Below, piece by piece: positions 42,505 through 51,604 of a DNA stretch of 64,000 bases (within the stretch, counting starts at the first letter, position 1; each line of letters begins with the position of its first letter). The stretch spans positions 2,542,001-2,606,000 of the forward strand of contig NZ_AP028032.1 of NCBI RefSeq assembly GCF_030296935.1, written 5' to 3'. The notes below the pieces were generated by a model that was given only the letters and a program-made list of their open reading frames with translations, did no database searches and had not been told where the DNA came from. This DNA is from Coprobacter fastidiosus. GTDB taxonomy: Bacteria > Bacteroidota > Bacteroidia > Bacteroidales > Coprobacteraceae. The position numbers and the translations under genes are program-made.

Positions 42505-43476
42505 ATGGAAAAAATTTTTAATATGCCGTGGGAAGATCGTCCCGAAGGTTGTACCGATGTTATGTGGCGTTACTCTAAAAATCCGGTTATAGGACGTTAT
42601 CAGATTCCTTCCTCGAATAGTATTTTCAATAGTGCCGTCGTTCCCTTTGGGGACGGTTTTGCCGGAGTATTCCGCTGCGACAATAAAGCGGTGCAAATGA
42701 ATATTTTTGCCGGTTTCAGCAAAGATGGCATTCACTGGGATATTAATCATGAACCTATTCGGTTTAAAGCCGGAAATACGAATATGATCGAATCGGAATA
42801 TAAGTATGATCCGCGCGTTACATGGATCGAAGACCGTTATTGGATTACGTGGTGTAACGGTTATCACGGACCTACGATCGGAATTGCATATACGTTCGAC
42901 TTTAAAGAATTTTTTCAATGTGAGAATGCCTTTTTGCCATTTAACCGTAATGGAGTATTGTTTCCTCAAAAGATTAATGGTAAATATGCCATGTTGAGCC
43001 GTCCGAGCGATAACGGACACACACCGTTCGGGGATATATATATGAGTTATAGTCCGGATATGAAATATTGGGGAGAACATCGTTGCGTCATGAAAGTTAC
43101 TCCATTCCCCGAGAGTGCATGGCAATGTACGAAAATCGGTGCAGGATCAGTTCCTTTCCTTACTGACGAGGGATGGTTGATGTTTTATCACGGCGTAATC
43201 ACGACATGCAACGGTTTTCGCTATTCTATGGGAGCGGTTATTCTTGACAAGGAAAACCCTGAAAAAGTATTGTATCGTACACGGGATTATCTTCTTGCTC
43301 CGGCTGTTTCTTATGAATTGCAGGGCGACGTTCCTAATGTCGTGTTCCCATGTGCAGCTTTGCAGGACGGAGAACGGGTTGCCGTATATTATGGTGCTGC
43401 AGATACGGTTGTCGCTATGGCTTTCGGTTACATTTCGGAAATTGTCGAGTTTACAAAAAAGCATTCATATCTTTAA
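42505..43476 (+). CDS. GH130 phosphorylase, probably beta-1,4-mannosyl-N-acetylglucosamine phosphorylase
   Basis: The 323-residue protein has no signal peptide, so it is cytoplasmic. GH130 features are the five-bladed propeller segments [21 protein letters not shown] and the general-acid Asp in [13 protein letters not shown] (D102). GH130 phosphorylases split beta-mannosides with phosphate to mannose-1-phosphate. Its sequence and its position with GH92 genes resemble the B. theta enzyme BT1033 that acts on Man-beta-1,4-GlcNAc. Other GH130 members act on mannosylglucose or mannobiose, so the substrate is likely but not proven. Confidence 0.87.
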   Translation: MEKIFNMPWEDRPEGCTDVMWRYSKNPVIGRYQIPSSNSIFNSAVVPFGDGFAGVFRCDNKAVQMNIFAGFSKDGIHWDINHEPIRFKAGNTNMIESEYKYDPRVTWIEDRYWITWCNGYHGPTIGIAYTFDFKEFFQCENAFLPFNRNGVLFPQKINGKYAMLSRPSDNGHTPFGDIYMSYSPDMKYWGEHRCVMKVTPFPESAWQCTKIGAGSVPFLTDEGWLMFYHGVITTCNGFRYSMGAVILDKENPEKVLYRTRDYLLAPAVSYELQGDVPNVVFPCAALQDGERVAVYYGAADTVVAMAFGYISEIVEFTKKHSYL

Positions 43477-43488
43477 ATAATAGAGAGT

Positions 43489-45765
43489 ATGTATAAGACA
43501 TCACGATATACCTTCCCTATGAAAAAATGTTTTTGTGTAGTATGTGTAGTGTTGATGCTCCTGAGCGCGTCGTGGTTACGGGCTCAGGAGCCTATTGATT
43601 TCGTTAATCCGTTTATCGGAACAACGAATTTTGGGACGACCAATCCCGGAGCAGTTTGTCCGAACGGGTTGATGTCGGTCGTTCCGTTTAATGTGATGGG
43701 ATCGGAAACGAATAAGTATGATAAAGATGCCCGTTGGTGGTCAACACCTTATGAATATTACAACAAATTTTTTACGGGATTTTCGCATGTGAACCTTAGT
43801 GGCGTAGGGTGTCCCGAATTAGGAAGTCTTTTGTTGATGCCTACCTGCGGAGAGTTGAATGTCGATTATAAAGAGTATGGCAGTGCTTATCGTGATGAGG
43901 CTGCGTCTCCGGGTTATTATACTAATATCTTGACAAAATATAACATTAAGACAGAAGTTTCGGCAACTCCTCGTACCTCTATTGCCCGTTTTACTTTTCC
44001 GGCAGGGAAAAGTCATATTTTAATGAATCTGGGAGAAGGACTTACCAATGAAAGCGGAGCGACTCTCCGGCGTGTAAATGATCGGGAAATAGAAGGTTCT
44101 AAGTTATTGGGAACGTTTTGTTATAATCCTCAAGCGGTATTCCCTATTTACTTTGTTATGCGGGTCAGTAAAAGTCCGGCACAGATCGGTTATTGGAAAA
44201 AACAACGTCCGATGGCCGGAGTAGAAGCCGAATGGGATAAGGATAACGGAAAGTACAAATTATACACACGTTATGGAAAAGAGATGTCGGGAGATGATGT
44301 CGGTGCATTTTTTACATTTGATACACAATCCGGAGAACAAATAGAGGTTCAGATAGGAGTATCATTCGTAAGCATTGCTAATGCTCGGGAGAATTTGGAC
44401 AAAGAACAGTCGGGTTTTAACTTTGAGAAGGTAAAAGCCGATGCCCGAAAGCAATGGAACGAAGAACTTTCGAAAATAGAGGTAGAGGGCGGCACTCATG
44501 ATGATAAAGTCGTTTTTTATACGGCATTATACCATATTTTGATCCATCCTAATATTCTGCAAGATGTCAACGGGCAATATCCGGTAATGGAGAGCGACCA
44601 GATAAAAACGGCAAAGGGCGATCGTTATACGGTGTTTTCGTTATGGGATACTTATCGGAATGTCCATCAGTTTCTTTCTCTTGTATATCCGGAGAAACAG
44701 ATGGCAATGGTCAATACGATGATAGACATGTATAAAGAACATGGCTGGTTACCGAAATGGGAGCTTTATGGACGGGAGACACTGACGATGGAAGGTGATC
44801 CTTCTATTCCTGTGATAACAGATACATGGTTGCGGGGATTGAGGGATTTCGATATAGATACGGCTTATGAGGCGATGATAAAGTCTGCTACTACTCCGGG
44901 AAAAGATAATCTGATGCGTCCGGATAATGACGACTATTTGGGGAAAGGGTATGTTCCGTTAAGAGAACAGTATGATAATTCTGTGTCTCATGCTTTGGAG
45001 TATTATATTGCTGATTTTGCCCTTTCTCAGCTTGCCGAGTCTCTCGGAAAGAAAGATGATGCCCGGTTGTTCCATGACCGTTCTTTAGGGTATAAAAATT
45101 ATTATTGTAAGGAATTCGGTACATTGCGCCCTATTCTTCCGGATGGAAGTTTTTATTCTCCGTTTAATCCGCGTCAAGGAGAGAACTTCGAACCTAATCC
45201 CGGTTTTCATGAAGGTAGCGCTTGGAATTATACATTTTATGTTCCGCATGATATACCCGGATTGACAAAGCTTATGGGGGGCAAAAAGCCTTTTATCGAT
45301 AAACTTCAGAGTGTTTTTGATGAAGGATTGTATGATCCGGCTAATGAACCAGACATTGCTTATCCGTATTTGTTCAGCCAATTTAAAGGAGAAGAATGGC
45401 GGACACAAAAAGAAGTGAACCGTTTGCTGAAAAAGTATTTTAAAAATCAACCGGATGGTATTCCGGGAAATGACGATACCGGTACAATGTCTGCTTGGGC
45501 GGTTTTCAGTATGATGGGTTTTTATCCCGATTGTCCCGGCTTGCCTCGTTATACTCTTACCTCTCCGTTATTCGATCGGATAACAATTCATCTCGATCCT
45601 AAATATTATAAACAGAAAGAGATTATTATAGAAACGGAAAGACCTTCTTCTGATGCTATTTTTATAGATCGGGTAGATCAGAACGATAAAAAAATCAAAG
45701 GCTATTTCATTACCCATGACGAGTTAACGCAAAATGGGCCGATTAAATTTGTTTTGAAAAAGTAA
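43489..45765 (+). CDS. GH92 alpha-mannosidase, divergent type
   Basis: The 758-residue protein starts at 43489 or, more likely for the signal peptide, at MKKCFCVVCVVLMLLSASW (43519). The mature part begins EPIDFVNPFIGTTNFG. The catalytic motif region is unlike the other two: NEPDIAYPYLF (~618) in place of HGNEPSHH, and GNDDTGTMSAWA (~660) in place of GNEDCGQMSAWY. It is a GH92 of a different subgroup and probably has a different linkage preference. It closes the operon; a terminator follows at 45808. Confidence 0.9.
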   Translation: MYKTSRYTFPMKKCFCVVCVVLMLLSASWLRAQEPIDFVNPFIGTTNFGTTNPGAVCPNGLMSVVPFNVMGSETNKYDKDARWWSTPYEYYNKFFTGFSHVNLSGVGCPELGSLLLMPTCGELNVDYKEYGSAYRDEAASPGYYTNILTKYNIKTEVSATPRTSIARFTFPAGKSHILMNLGEGLTNESGATLRRVNDREIEGSKLLGTFCYNPQAVFPIYFVMRVSKSPAQIGYWKKQRPMAGVEAEWDKDNGKYKLYTRYGKEMSGDDVGAFFTFDTQSGEQIEVQIGVSFVSIANARENLDKEQSGFNFEKVKADARKQWNEELSKIEVEGGTHDDKVVFYTALYHILIHPNILQDVNGQYPVMESDQIKTAKGDRYTVFSLWDTYRNVHQFLSLVYPEKQMAMVNTMIDMYKEHGWLPKWELYGRETLTMEGDPSIPVITDTWLRGLRDFDIDTAYEAMIKSATTPGKDNLMRPDNDDYLGKGYVPLREQYDNSVSHALEYYIADFALSQLAESLGKKDDARLFHDRSLGYKNYYCKEFGTLRPILPDGSFYSPFNPRQGENFEPNPGFHEGSAWNYTFYVPHDIPGLTKLMGGKKPFIDKLQSVFDEGLYDPANEPDIAYPYLFSQFKGEEWRTQKEVNRLLKKYFKNQPDGIPGNDDTGTMSAWAVFSMMGFYPDCPGLPRYTLTSPLFDRITIHLDPKYYKQKEIIIETERPSSDAIFIDRVDQNDKKIKGYFITHDELTQNGPIKFVLKK

Positions 45766-45807
45766 AAACTGTTTTTATTTCTACAATTGGTAAATGTTGA
45801 TTAATTC

Positions 45808-45851
45808 CCTGTTCTTGTTTGGTTGAGATTACTGGCAAGAACAGGATTTTT
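45808..45851 (+). terminator. Terminator of the GH92-MFS-GH130 operon
   Basis: CCTGTTCTTG pairs with CAAGAACAGG around an 18-base loop, followed by TTTTT. Confidence 0.85.
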
Positions 45852-45879
45852 CTGTTATTTCGATATTTGTTTTAGTCTG

Positions 45880-45899
45880 AATAATCGTACGTCTATTTG
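45880..45899. repeat. 20-base inverted repeat arm 1 with CGTACG dyad
   Basis: This is the exact reverse complement of 46008-46027. The core CGTACG is flanked by AATA..TATT, giving a near-palindrome of 18 bases, as expected for a dimeric regulator site. Confidence 0.7.
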
Positions 45900-45997
45900 G
45901 ATTGTATTTATACCGAGAAGATAAATTGAGATATAATTAATTAAGTGATTGATGTGTATTTTTTTAAGAAGAAAAATAATTGAAAGAAAAAATAAAT

Positions 45998-46005
45998 TAC
46001 TTTTG
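45998..46005 (+). promoter_or_regulatory. Candidate -7 box of the ECF sigma gene
   Basis: TACTTTTG matches TAnnTTTG. The predicted transcription start falls inside the right repeat arm (46008-46027), so that arm could serve as an operator. No clear -33 TTTG was found. Confidence 0.55.
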
Positions 46006-46007
46006 TA

Positions 46008-46027
46008 CAAATAGACGTACGATTATT
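46008..46027. repeat. 20-base inverted repeat arm 2 with CGTACG dyad
   Basis: The segment begins CAAATAGACGTACG and ends ATTATT. It is the perfect reverse complement of arm 1, 128 bases away centre to centre (about 12 helical turns), and lies immediately after the -7 box. Confidence 0.7.
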
Positions 46028-46123
46028 TGGGCTGTAGTATCCTTGAATCGCGATAATAAAATCTCCATAGTTTGATCGGGAATAGGCATATATTATGCTT
46101 ATAGTGTGGAAATATTCAAAAAT

Positions 46124-46675
46124 ATGGTATCCGAGAATGAATTGAATGATATTTTATTGCTGAATCTATTAAAAGCGGATGATGAGAAAGCTTTCAAATA
46201 TATATTTGACCGTTATTTCTCGCCATTGTGTCGTTTTATGTATCTATATGTAAAGAATCAGCAAGAAGTAGAAGAAATGGCTCTGGATATATTTACTTAT
46301 GTTTGGGAAAACCGAGCTACTTTAGAGATCAAATTGACATTTAAAGCTTATTTGTTTCAAGCTGCACGAAATAAATGTCTGAATAATATTCGGGATCGTA
46401 AAAATACTTGTTCCATAGAAGAAAGTGGGTATGATGCTTATTTAGAGGATACGAGTGTTGAGGTTAATGAACTGAATCGTATCATTGAGGAGGCGGTTTT
46501 AAGTTTGCCGGAGAAATGTGGAGAAGTTTTTCGGAAAAGTCGAGAGGAACATTTGTCTAATCAGGAAATTGCCAAAGAAATGCAAATTTCGGTAAAAACA
46601 GTCGAGGCACAGATAACCAAGGCTTTGAAGATGATAAGGAAATACCTTGGTGAAACATATTCTTATATATGGTAA
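46124..46675 (+). CDS. ECF (FecI-like) sigma factor
   Basis: The start at 46124 (MVSENELND) is preferred over a GTG at 46106. The ~183-residue protein has sigma region 2 (DEKAFKYIFDRYFSPLCRFMYLYV..., with EMALDIFTYVWENR) and region 4 (LSLPEKCGEVFRKSREEHLSNQEIAKEMQISVKTVEAQITKAL). This is the Bacteroidetes group that works with a FecR-like anti-sigma factor and an STN-bearing SusC. It would activate a glycan PUL when the transporter signals. The anti-sigma gene follows. Confidence 0.94.
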   Translation: MVSENELNDILLLNLLKADDEKAFKYIFDRYFSPLCRFMYLYVKNQQEVEEMALDIFTYVWENRATLEIKLTFKAYLFQAARNKCLNNIRDRKNTCSIEESGYDAYLEDTSVEVNELNRIIEEAVLSLPEKCGEVFRKSREEHLSNQEIAKEMQISVKTVEAQITKALKMIRKYLGETYSYIW

Positions 46676-46753
46676 AAAATTAAAGTTTCGATAAGGGTTT
46701 GAGTTATCTGATGTGTCATTCTAATAAGACGACATTTATACAGAGAATATTAA

Positions 46754-47794
46754 ATGCGTAAATGGTATAAGAATTTAAGAATGAAAGTAGATATAATTCC
46801 TTGGTATTTAATTATTAAGCATCTGAAGAGGAAAACTTCGGATGAAGAAGAAAAACTATTTGCAATTTGGTTAAAGGAGGGTAAGAACCGAGAGATATTC
46901 AGTTCGTTGCAAAAAATGTGGCAAGAAATTGTGGCAGAAGTTTCGGATTATAATCCTGATACGCAATATTATTGGACAAAAATGAAGGAACGGATGCAGC
47001 AAAATACTGAAAGTTCTAAACGTTTTTCTTTCCGTTCTCATTGGCGTATATTTGCCGTTGCAGCATCGATCCTGCTTGTTTTGTCATTTTCGACAACACT
47101 TTTTTTATGGAAAGTCAAAATTGTCGATAAACCTTGTTTAGCACAGACATATTCGACTATAAGTGGAAAATCAAAAGTTATTCTTCCGGATGGGACGGAG
47201 GTATGGTTACATAACAATACTACGTTGTCCTATAATAATGATTTCGGGGAGAAAGATCGTCGGGTTTCGCTAAATGGAGAGGCATTTTTCTCTGTAACGA
47301 AAAATGCCGATAAACCTTTTATTGTGAATGCCGATCAATTAAATGTTCAGGTTTATGGAACACGATTTAATATAGAATGTTTTTCCGGTAAAGAAAACAT
47401 ATTGGTCAGTTTATTGGAAGGTTCGGTTGCGTTATATACCGATGAAAACCAGAAAACGTTCTTGAAACCTGATCAGACGGGTATTTACAATAAAAGGCTT
47501 TCGTCTTTGAGTGTCGAGAAAGACGATGTCGCTTATGCGGCATCTTGGGCGGCCGAAACCGTGAGATTCGAAAGGGAATCTCTTGCTCAGGTTTGTAAAT
47601 ATTTGTCGAGATGGTATAATGTTGAGATAGAGGTCGATCCGCAGGTTAGTGACCATTATGCCTATACGTTTACCGTACGTGAAGAACCTCTGGAAGAAAT
47701 ACTGCGTTTGATTTCGAAAACAAATCCTGTTTCATATTCTTTTGATGGGAAAAGGCGGATATTTATTTATCCGGTTGGAGAGAGTCATCGTTGA
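46754..47794 (+). CDS. FecR-type anti-sigma factor (DUF4974 C-terminus)
   Basis: The 346-residue protein has a ~95-residue cytoplasmic N-terminal part that would hold the sigma factor, a membrane segment (~98-117, FAVAASILLVLSFSTTLFLW), a periplasmic FecR domain (~130-230: SKVILPDGTEVWLHNNTTLSY, GEAFFSVTKNADKPFIV, QVYGTRFNIE), and a C-terminal DUF4974 region (SLAQVCKYLSRWYNVEIEVD ... YSFDGKRRIFIYP). This last region is thought to interact with the STN domain of the partner SusC. Start may be at the second Met (46781). No susC follows directly. Confidence 0.93.
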   Translation: MRKWYKNLRMKVDIIPWYLIIKHLKRKTSDEEEKLFAIWLKEGKNREIFSSLQKMWQEIVAEVSDYNPDTQYYWTKMKERMQQNTESSKRFSFRSHWRIFAVAASILLVLSFSTTLFLWKVKIVDKPCLAQTYSTISGKSKVILPDGTEVWLHNNTTLSYNNDFGEKDRRVSLNGEAFFSVTKNADKPFIVNADQLNVQVYGTRFNIECFSGKENILVSLLEGSVALYTDENQKTFLKPDQTGIYNKRLSSLSVEKDDVAYAASWAAETVRFERESLAQVCKYLSRWYNVEIEVDPQVSDHYAYTFTVREEPLEEILRLISKTNPVSYSFDGKRRIFIYPVGESHR

Positions 47795-48119
47795 ATATTT
47801 TTATCTACAGATAATCATTTATTAAACTAATACATAATATTATTTTGATTCATTTTAAAATAGATTCTTAGCCAGATGTCATAATTATAATACCGTTGCA
47901 ATTGGTTTATCTCTTGATTGGTGTTGGGGAGAAAATAACGGTATTTATTTGTTTTAGCTTTTATATAAGAATATAGTTATTTTTAAGTTAATTTATATGC
48001 TCTGATTTTTTTTGGTTTATTTAAGTTATCTTAAATCTAAGAGTTCCTATATATTCTTTATTATAATTATAATTTGGTTTGCTTCGATTGGGAGCAGAAG
48101 CATTAAAAATTAAACACTT
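47795..48119. other. Intergenic region between anti-sigma and LRR genes
   Basis: These 325 bases are AT-rich. I see no gene, no exact TAnnTTTG box and no strong hairpin; the region must hold the promoter of the LRR gene, but I cannot place it. Confidence 0.4.
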
Positions 48120-50081
48120 ATGAGAACACAAATTTCTTTGGGAATGAAGCTGATAAGTATTTGCTTGTTAGCTTTAAATTTTACTTTAGGACTGGCATCA
48201 GAGCCTGTATTTGTTGAAGTGCAGAGTGCAGGAAGTCTATCCTCTCTTATAGAGGATAGTCAGAAAAATCAGATCACCGACCTTACTATTACCGGAAATC
48301 TGAATGGGACGGACATTCGCTTTATCCGTGAGATGGCGGGTAGAGATGTTGAGGGAAATGAAACAGAAGGAACATTGTCGGTGTTGGACTTGTCGGGGGC
48401 GACAATCGTTTCAGGGGGCGACTATTACTATAAACAATACTTTGAATACAAGACATCGGATAATGAGATCGGAGAAAATATGTTTATTGATTGCGGTCTT
48501 TCTTCTATTGTGATGCCGGATGATATTACCGTGATCGGTACAGGAGCTTTTAAAGGGTGTGCCAACTTGGTTTCAGCTTCGATATCGGAAAAAGTAACAA
48601 ATATAAAATCGAGTGCTTTTGAGGGGTGTTCTCAATTAGAATCAGTTGTTTTCCCTCAGAATATTACGGAGCTGGGTAGCTTGTCGTTTAAGGGATGTAA
48701 GGCTCTTAAGACATTTACTTTTCCTAAAGTGACATCTCTTGCGGATGAAATCCTTAGCGGTTGTGATGCTCTTGTTTCGGTAACGATACCGGAAACTGTA
48801 ACGGCCGTAGGTTCTTTGGTCTTTGCCGGATGCATAAAATTGGCAGAGATACATGTTGCCGCATCTTTGCCTCCTGATATTGGATGGAGTTGGCAACCTT
48901 TTCAAAATGTAGATAAGAATACTTGTAAATTATTTATTCCGGCCGGATCTCTTGCTTCTTATAATTCTGCAAAGGAGTGGGGGGATTTTACCAATAAAAT
49001 AGAAGAAGCTGAGGAAATAGAGCCTAAGATTGTGGAAGTTGCAGAAGCCGGAACATTATCGACTTTTATTTCTGTGGACGAAAAAAATGTGATAAAAGAC
49101 TTGACGGTGATCGGAGATTTGAACGGGACGGATATTCGCTTCATTCGTGAAATGGCAGGTCGGACTTATGATGACAAAGAGTGTGCCGGTAGTTTGGAAA
49201 TTTTGGATTTGTCGCAAGCTAATATTGTAGAGGGTGGTGAACCGTATTTTTATATGTACAGTGAGTTCCGCACTAAAAATGATGAGTTTTCGGTTTATTT
49301 TTTCAAGGGGTGTAAGCTGAAAACGATAGAGTTTCCTCAAAGTTTGAAAGTTGTTGGAAATGCTGTATTTTCTGAATGCTATAATTTATCCGGGAAAATT
49401 ATTATTCCGGAAGGGGTTACTACTATAGGAGTTTCTTCTTTTGAAGCGACAGCAATAGAATCTGTCGAACTACCGTCTTCGTTGGTTACTGTTACAGATG
49501 GTTCTATGGTTATAGATGCGATTGGAGCCCATGCTTTTGAAAATTGTCGTTCTTTAAGAGATATAAATATTCCTGAAAGTGTAACGACAATACAGACTTC
49601 AGTGTTTAGTGGTTGTACCAGCCTTACTACGATAACATTACCTAAGGGAGTTACTTGGGTACGCGGGAGTGCTTTTCAGGATTGTATTGGATTAAAAGAA
49701 ATACGGGTTCATGCTTCTGTACCGCCTAAGGCCGATTATCAGGCTTTTTATAGAGTAGATACAGAAACGTGTAAGCTTATGGTTCCAGAGGGTACAAGAG
49801 ATGCTTATAAAGAAGCTGATGAATGGAAAGGGTTTGATATTCAAGAAGATGCTACTTTGAGTATCCAAGAAAATGAAATAAATAATGATAGTATAAAAGT
49901 ATATGCTGTTCAGAATGGAGTTGTTATAGAATCATCAGTATCGATTCCGGTAAATGTTTACTCAATTTCTGGAAATCTTCTATATGAAGGATTATCTGAT
50001 AATAAATCGTATATTGAATTGGAGCAAGGTCTGTATATTGTAAAGGCCGGAGATGTAACTACTAAAGTCGTGATAAAATAA
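48120..50081 (+). CDS. BspA-like leucine-rich-repeat surface protein with internal duplication and T9SS-like tail
   Basis: The 653-residue protein has a signal peptide (~1-27) and two homologous modules (about 30-300 and 307-585). Each begins with a conserved segment, NLNGTDIRFIREMAGR in the first and DLNGTDIRFIREMAGR in the second, and continues with LRR_5-type repeats (GAFKGCANLVSASI, SAFEGCSQLESVVFP, HAFENCRSLRDINIPE), ending with an LFIPAGSLASY / LMVPEGTRDAY segment. The final ~70 residues (VNVYSISGNLLYEGLSDN, YIVKAGDVTTKVVIK) resemble a type IX secretion C-terminal sorting domain. BspA-like proteins bind host or microbial partners. Ligand unknown. A bidirectional hairpin follows. Confidence 0.85.
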   Translation: MRTQISLGMKLISICLLALNFTLGLASEPVFVEVQSAGSLSSLIEDSQKNQITDLTITGNLNGTDIRFIREMAGRDVEGNETEGTLSVLDLSGATIVSGGDYYYKQYFEYKTSDNEIGENMFIDCGLSSIVMPDDITVIGTGAFKGCANLVSASISEKVTNIKSSAFEGCSQLESVVFPQNITELGSLSFKGCKALKTFTFPKVTSLADEILSGCDALVSVTIPETVTAVGSLVFAGCIKLAEIHVAASLPPDIGWSWQPFQNVDKNTCKLFIPAGSLASYNSAKEWGDFTNKIEEAEEIEPKIVEVAEAGTLSTFISVDEKNVIKDLTVIGDLNGTDIRFIREMAGRTYDDKECAGSLEILDLSQANIVEGGEPYFYMYSEFRTKNDEFSVYFFKGCKLKTIEFPQSLKVVGNAVFSECYNLSGKIIIPEGVTTIGVSSFEATAIESVELPSSLVTVTDGSMVIDAIGAHAFENCRSLRDINIPESVTTIQTSVFSGCTSLTTITLPKGVTWVRGSAFQDCIGLKEIRVHASVPPKADYQAFYRVDTETCKLMVPEGTRDAYKEADEWKGFDIQEDATLSIQENEINNDSIKVYAVQNGVVIESSVSIPVNVYSISGNLLYEGLSDNKSYIELEQGLYIVKAGDVTTKVVIK

Positions 50082-50104
50082 GCATTTGGTTAATGTAAAT
50101 AACG

Positions 50105-50140
50105 GAATCCGGCCGATATTATATACCGGTCGGATTCTTT
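50105..50140. terminator. Bidirectional hairpin between the LRR gene and the phosphoesterase gene
   Basis: GAATCCGGCCG and CGGTCGGATTC pair with G-U tolerance around an AT-rich loop, between convergent genes; a CTTTCT tract follows on the plus strand. Confidence 0.7.
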
Positions 50141-50149
50141 CTATATTTA

Positions 50150-51562
50150 TTATAATTCTATTGTTTTGGTGTATGTTTCTCCGAATCGATTGATGACTTC
50201 GATTTTAATTTCTTTTGCTGTAGAGGAAGGTTTTGCCCGGAATAGATGGTCCGTTCTATAAACTTTTACTCTGCCGGAATCGATGAAATCCTGATCGATA
50301 TCCGAGAATTGTTCCATTGATCCTTTCAAAATACCGTCTTCATACCAATTTATTTTATAGGTATTATCCCAATCCCAAACGTTTGCGACGATATATTCCG
50401 TTTGAGAGGAAAATTCTCCGGGTTTATATATTTTGAATTGATAACTCAAATCGTGACCTGTCGGCTTAAAGTGCCAGCGAATATTATCTCCATCTACATC
50501 GACGATCATATATCCGTTCGGAGTACCGCAGCGACTGCTATTCCCTTGCCAATGGAATCCGCATACCGCTCCTACATTGTGTTCATAAATATTATTTGCC
50601 AAGATCTCATTTTTATGAAAGTGGGTGTGTCCCGAGAAAATATGTACGTTGAACTTTTGGAGTATAGATAAAACGCTTTTTGCATTGGATTGACTGTCTT
50701 TGAGCATATTAAATAGAGGAACATGCACATTTAAAAATACTGTACTTCCGGGTTTTACATAGCTCAAATCTTTTTTTAGCCATTCCAGTTGTTCTTTTAA
50801 GAAACGAGTATTGTATTTTTTATTTCCCAAGTAATCGATATCTTTCATGCAAATGATATGAATATCTCCTATATTCAGAGAATAGTCTGTCGGTCCGAAA
50901 AAAGATTCGTATTCATGCTCTGCATATTTCTTCTTGTTTCCTGTATGGCTGAATGCCGCAAATTTTTGATCGAAGTCATGGTTGCCTATAACATGCATCA
51001 TAGGGATATTCCATGAAGCGACAGCACTGGTGTATAATGGGTATAGGTGTAGAGCATCACTGACGATGTCTCCTTCAACAAACCCATAAACATCTCCTTG
51101 TTTGGTATTTAAGAATTTTTTTACATCGGGGACAGTTTCTGTAAAGAAACGGACAAAGTGAAAATCGTTCTTAGGCTGAGGGTCTGAAAAAACGAGATAG
51201 GTAAACTTTTTTTCGATCCGTTCTCTTTTCTTTAATGTAAAATTATACGAGTCTGAACTTTTTTCTTTTTTTATCGGTTTATAAAATTCTATAAGGTTCA
51301 GTTCGTTAACCGGAATATAATAGTCGGCCGGAACTGAAATGCTGATATGGTGGCATTTTTCTATATCGGTAGGCAATGAATACGTTCCGTTTTGGTCGGT
51401 AACTGTAAAATTTATGCCATTATTGACTACTACACCGGGTATAGGACGGTTTTGTGTATCTACGACTTTCCCGTTTATAGGTGTTTGGGCTTGGGAGGCT
51501 TGGTTCACAGTCCAAAAACCGAATATCCCGAGCCAAAGCAATACTAATTTTAATTTTTTCAT
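50150..51562 (-). CDS. Calcineurin-like metallophosphoesterase, exported
   Basis: The 470-residue protein has a signal peptide (~1-25), a carboxypeptidase-regulatory-like N-terminal domain (~28-110, GKVVDTQNRPIPGVVV), a metallophosphoesterase domain (~118-330) and a beta-sandwich C-terminal domain. Metal-site motifs are FSDPQP (with the D-x-H replaced by D-x-Q, common in this subgroup), VEGDIVSD, GNHD and GHTH. It hydrolyses phosphate mono- or diesters outside the cytoplasm; the substrate is unknown. It is last in a minus-strand unit: susC, susD, unknown protein, phosphoesterase, suggesting that the imported compound carries a phosphate ester or is released by one. Confidence 0.88.
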   Translation of the reverse strand: MKKLKLVLLWLGIFGFWTVNQASQAQTPINGKVVDTQNRPIPGVVVNNGINFTVTDQNGTYSLPTDIEKCHHISISVPADYYIPVNELNLIEFYKPIKKEKSSDSYNFTLKKRERIEKKFTYLVFSDPQPKNDFHFVRFFTETVPDVKKFLNTKQGDVYGFVEGDIVSDALHLYPLYTSAVASWNIPMMHVIGNHDFDQKFAAFSHTGNKKKYAEHEYESFFGPTDYSLNIGDIHIICMKDIDYLGNKKYNTRFLKEQLEWLKKDLSYVKPGSTVFLNVHVPLFNMLKDSQSNAKSVLSILQKFNVHIFSGHTHFHKNEILANNIYEHNVGAVCGFHWQGNSSRCGTPNGYMIVDVDGDNIRWHFKPTGHDLSYQFKIYKPGEFSSQTEYIVANVWDWDNTYKINWYEDGILKGSMEQFSDIDQDFIDSGRVKVYRTDHLFRAKPSSTAKEIKIEVINRFGETYTKTIEL

Positions 51563-51604
51563 TTTCTGATTGATTTGTTTTGCGATGAAATAACCAATAT
51601 TTTA

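Noticed and set aside
45880-46027. Miniature transposon bounded by the 20-base inverted repeats
   Set aside because: The flanks show no target-site duplication (left GTCTG, right TGGGC), and each arm is itself a dyad next to a promoter box, which suits an operator better. A genome search is needed to exclude it fully.
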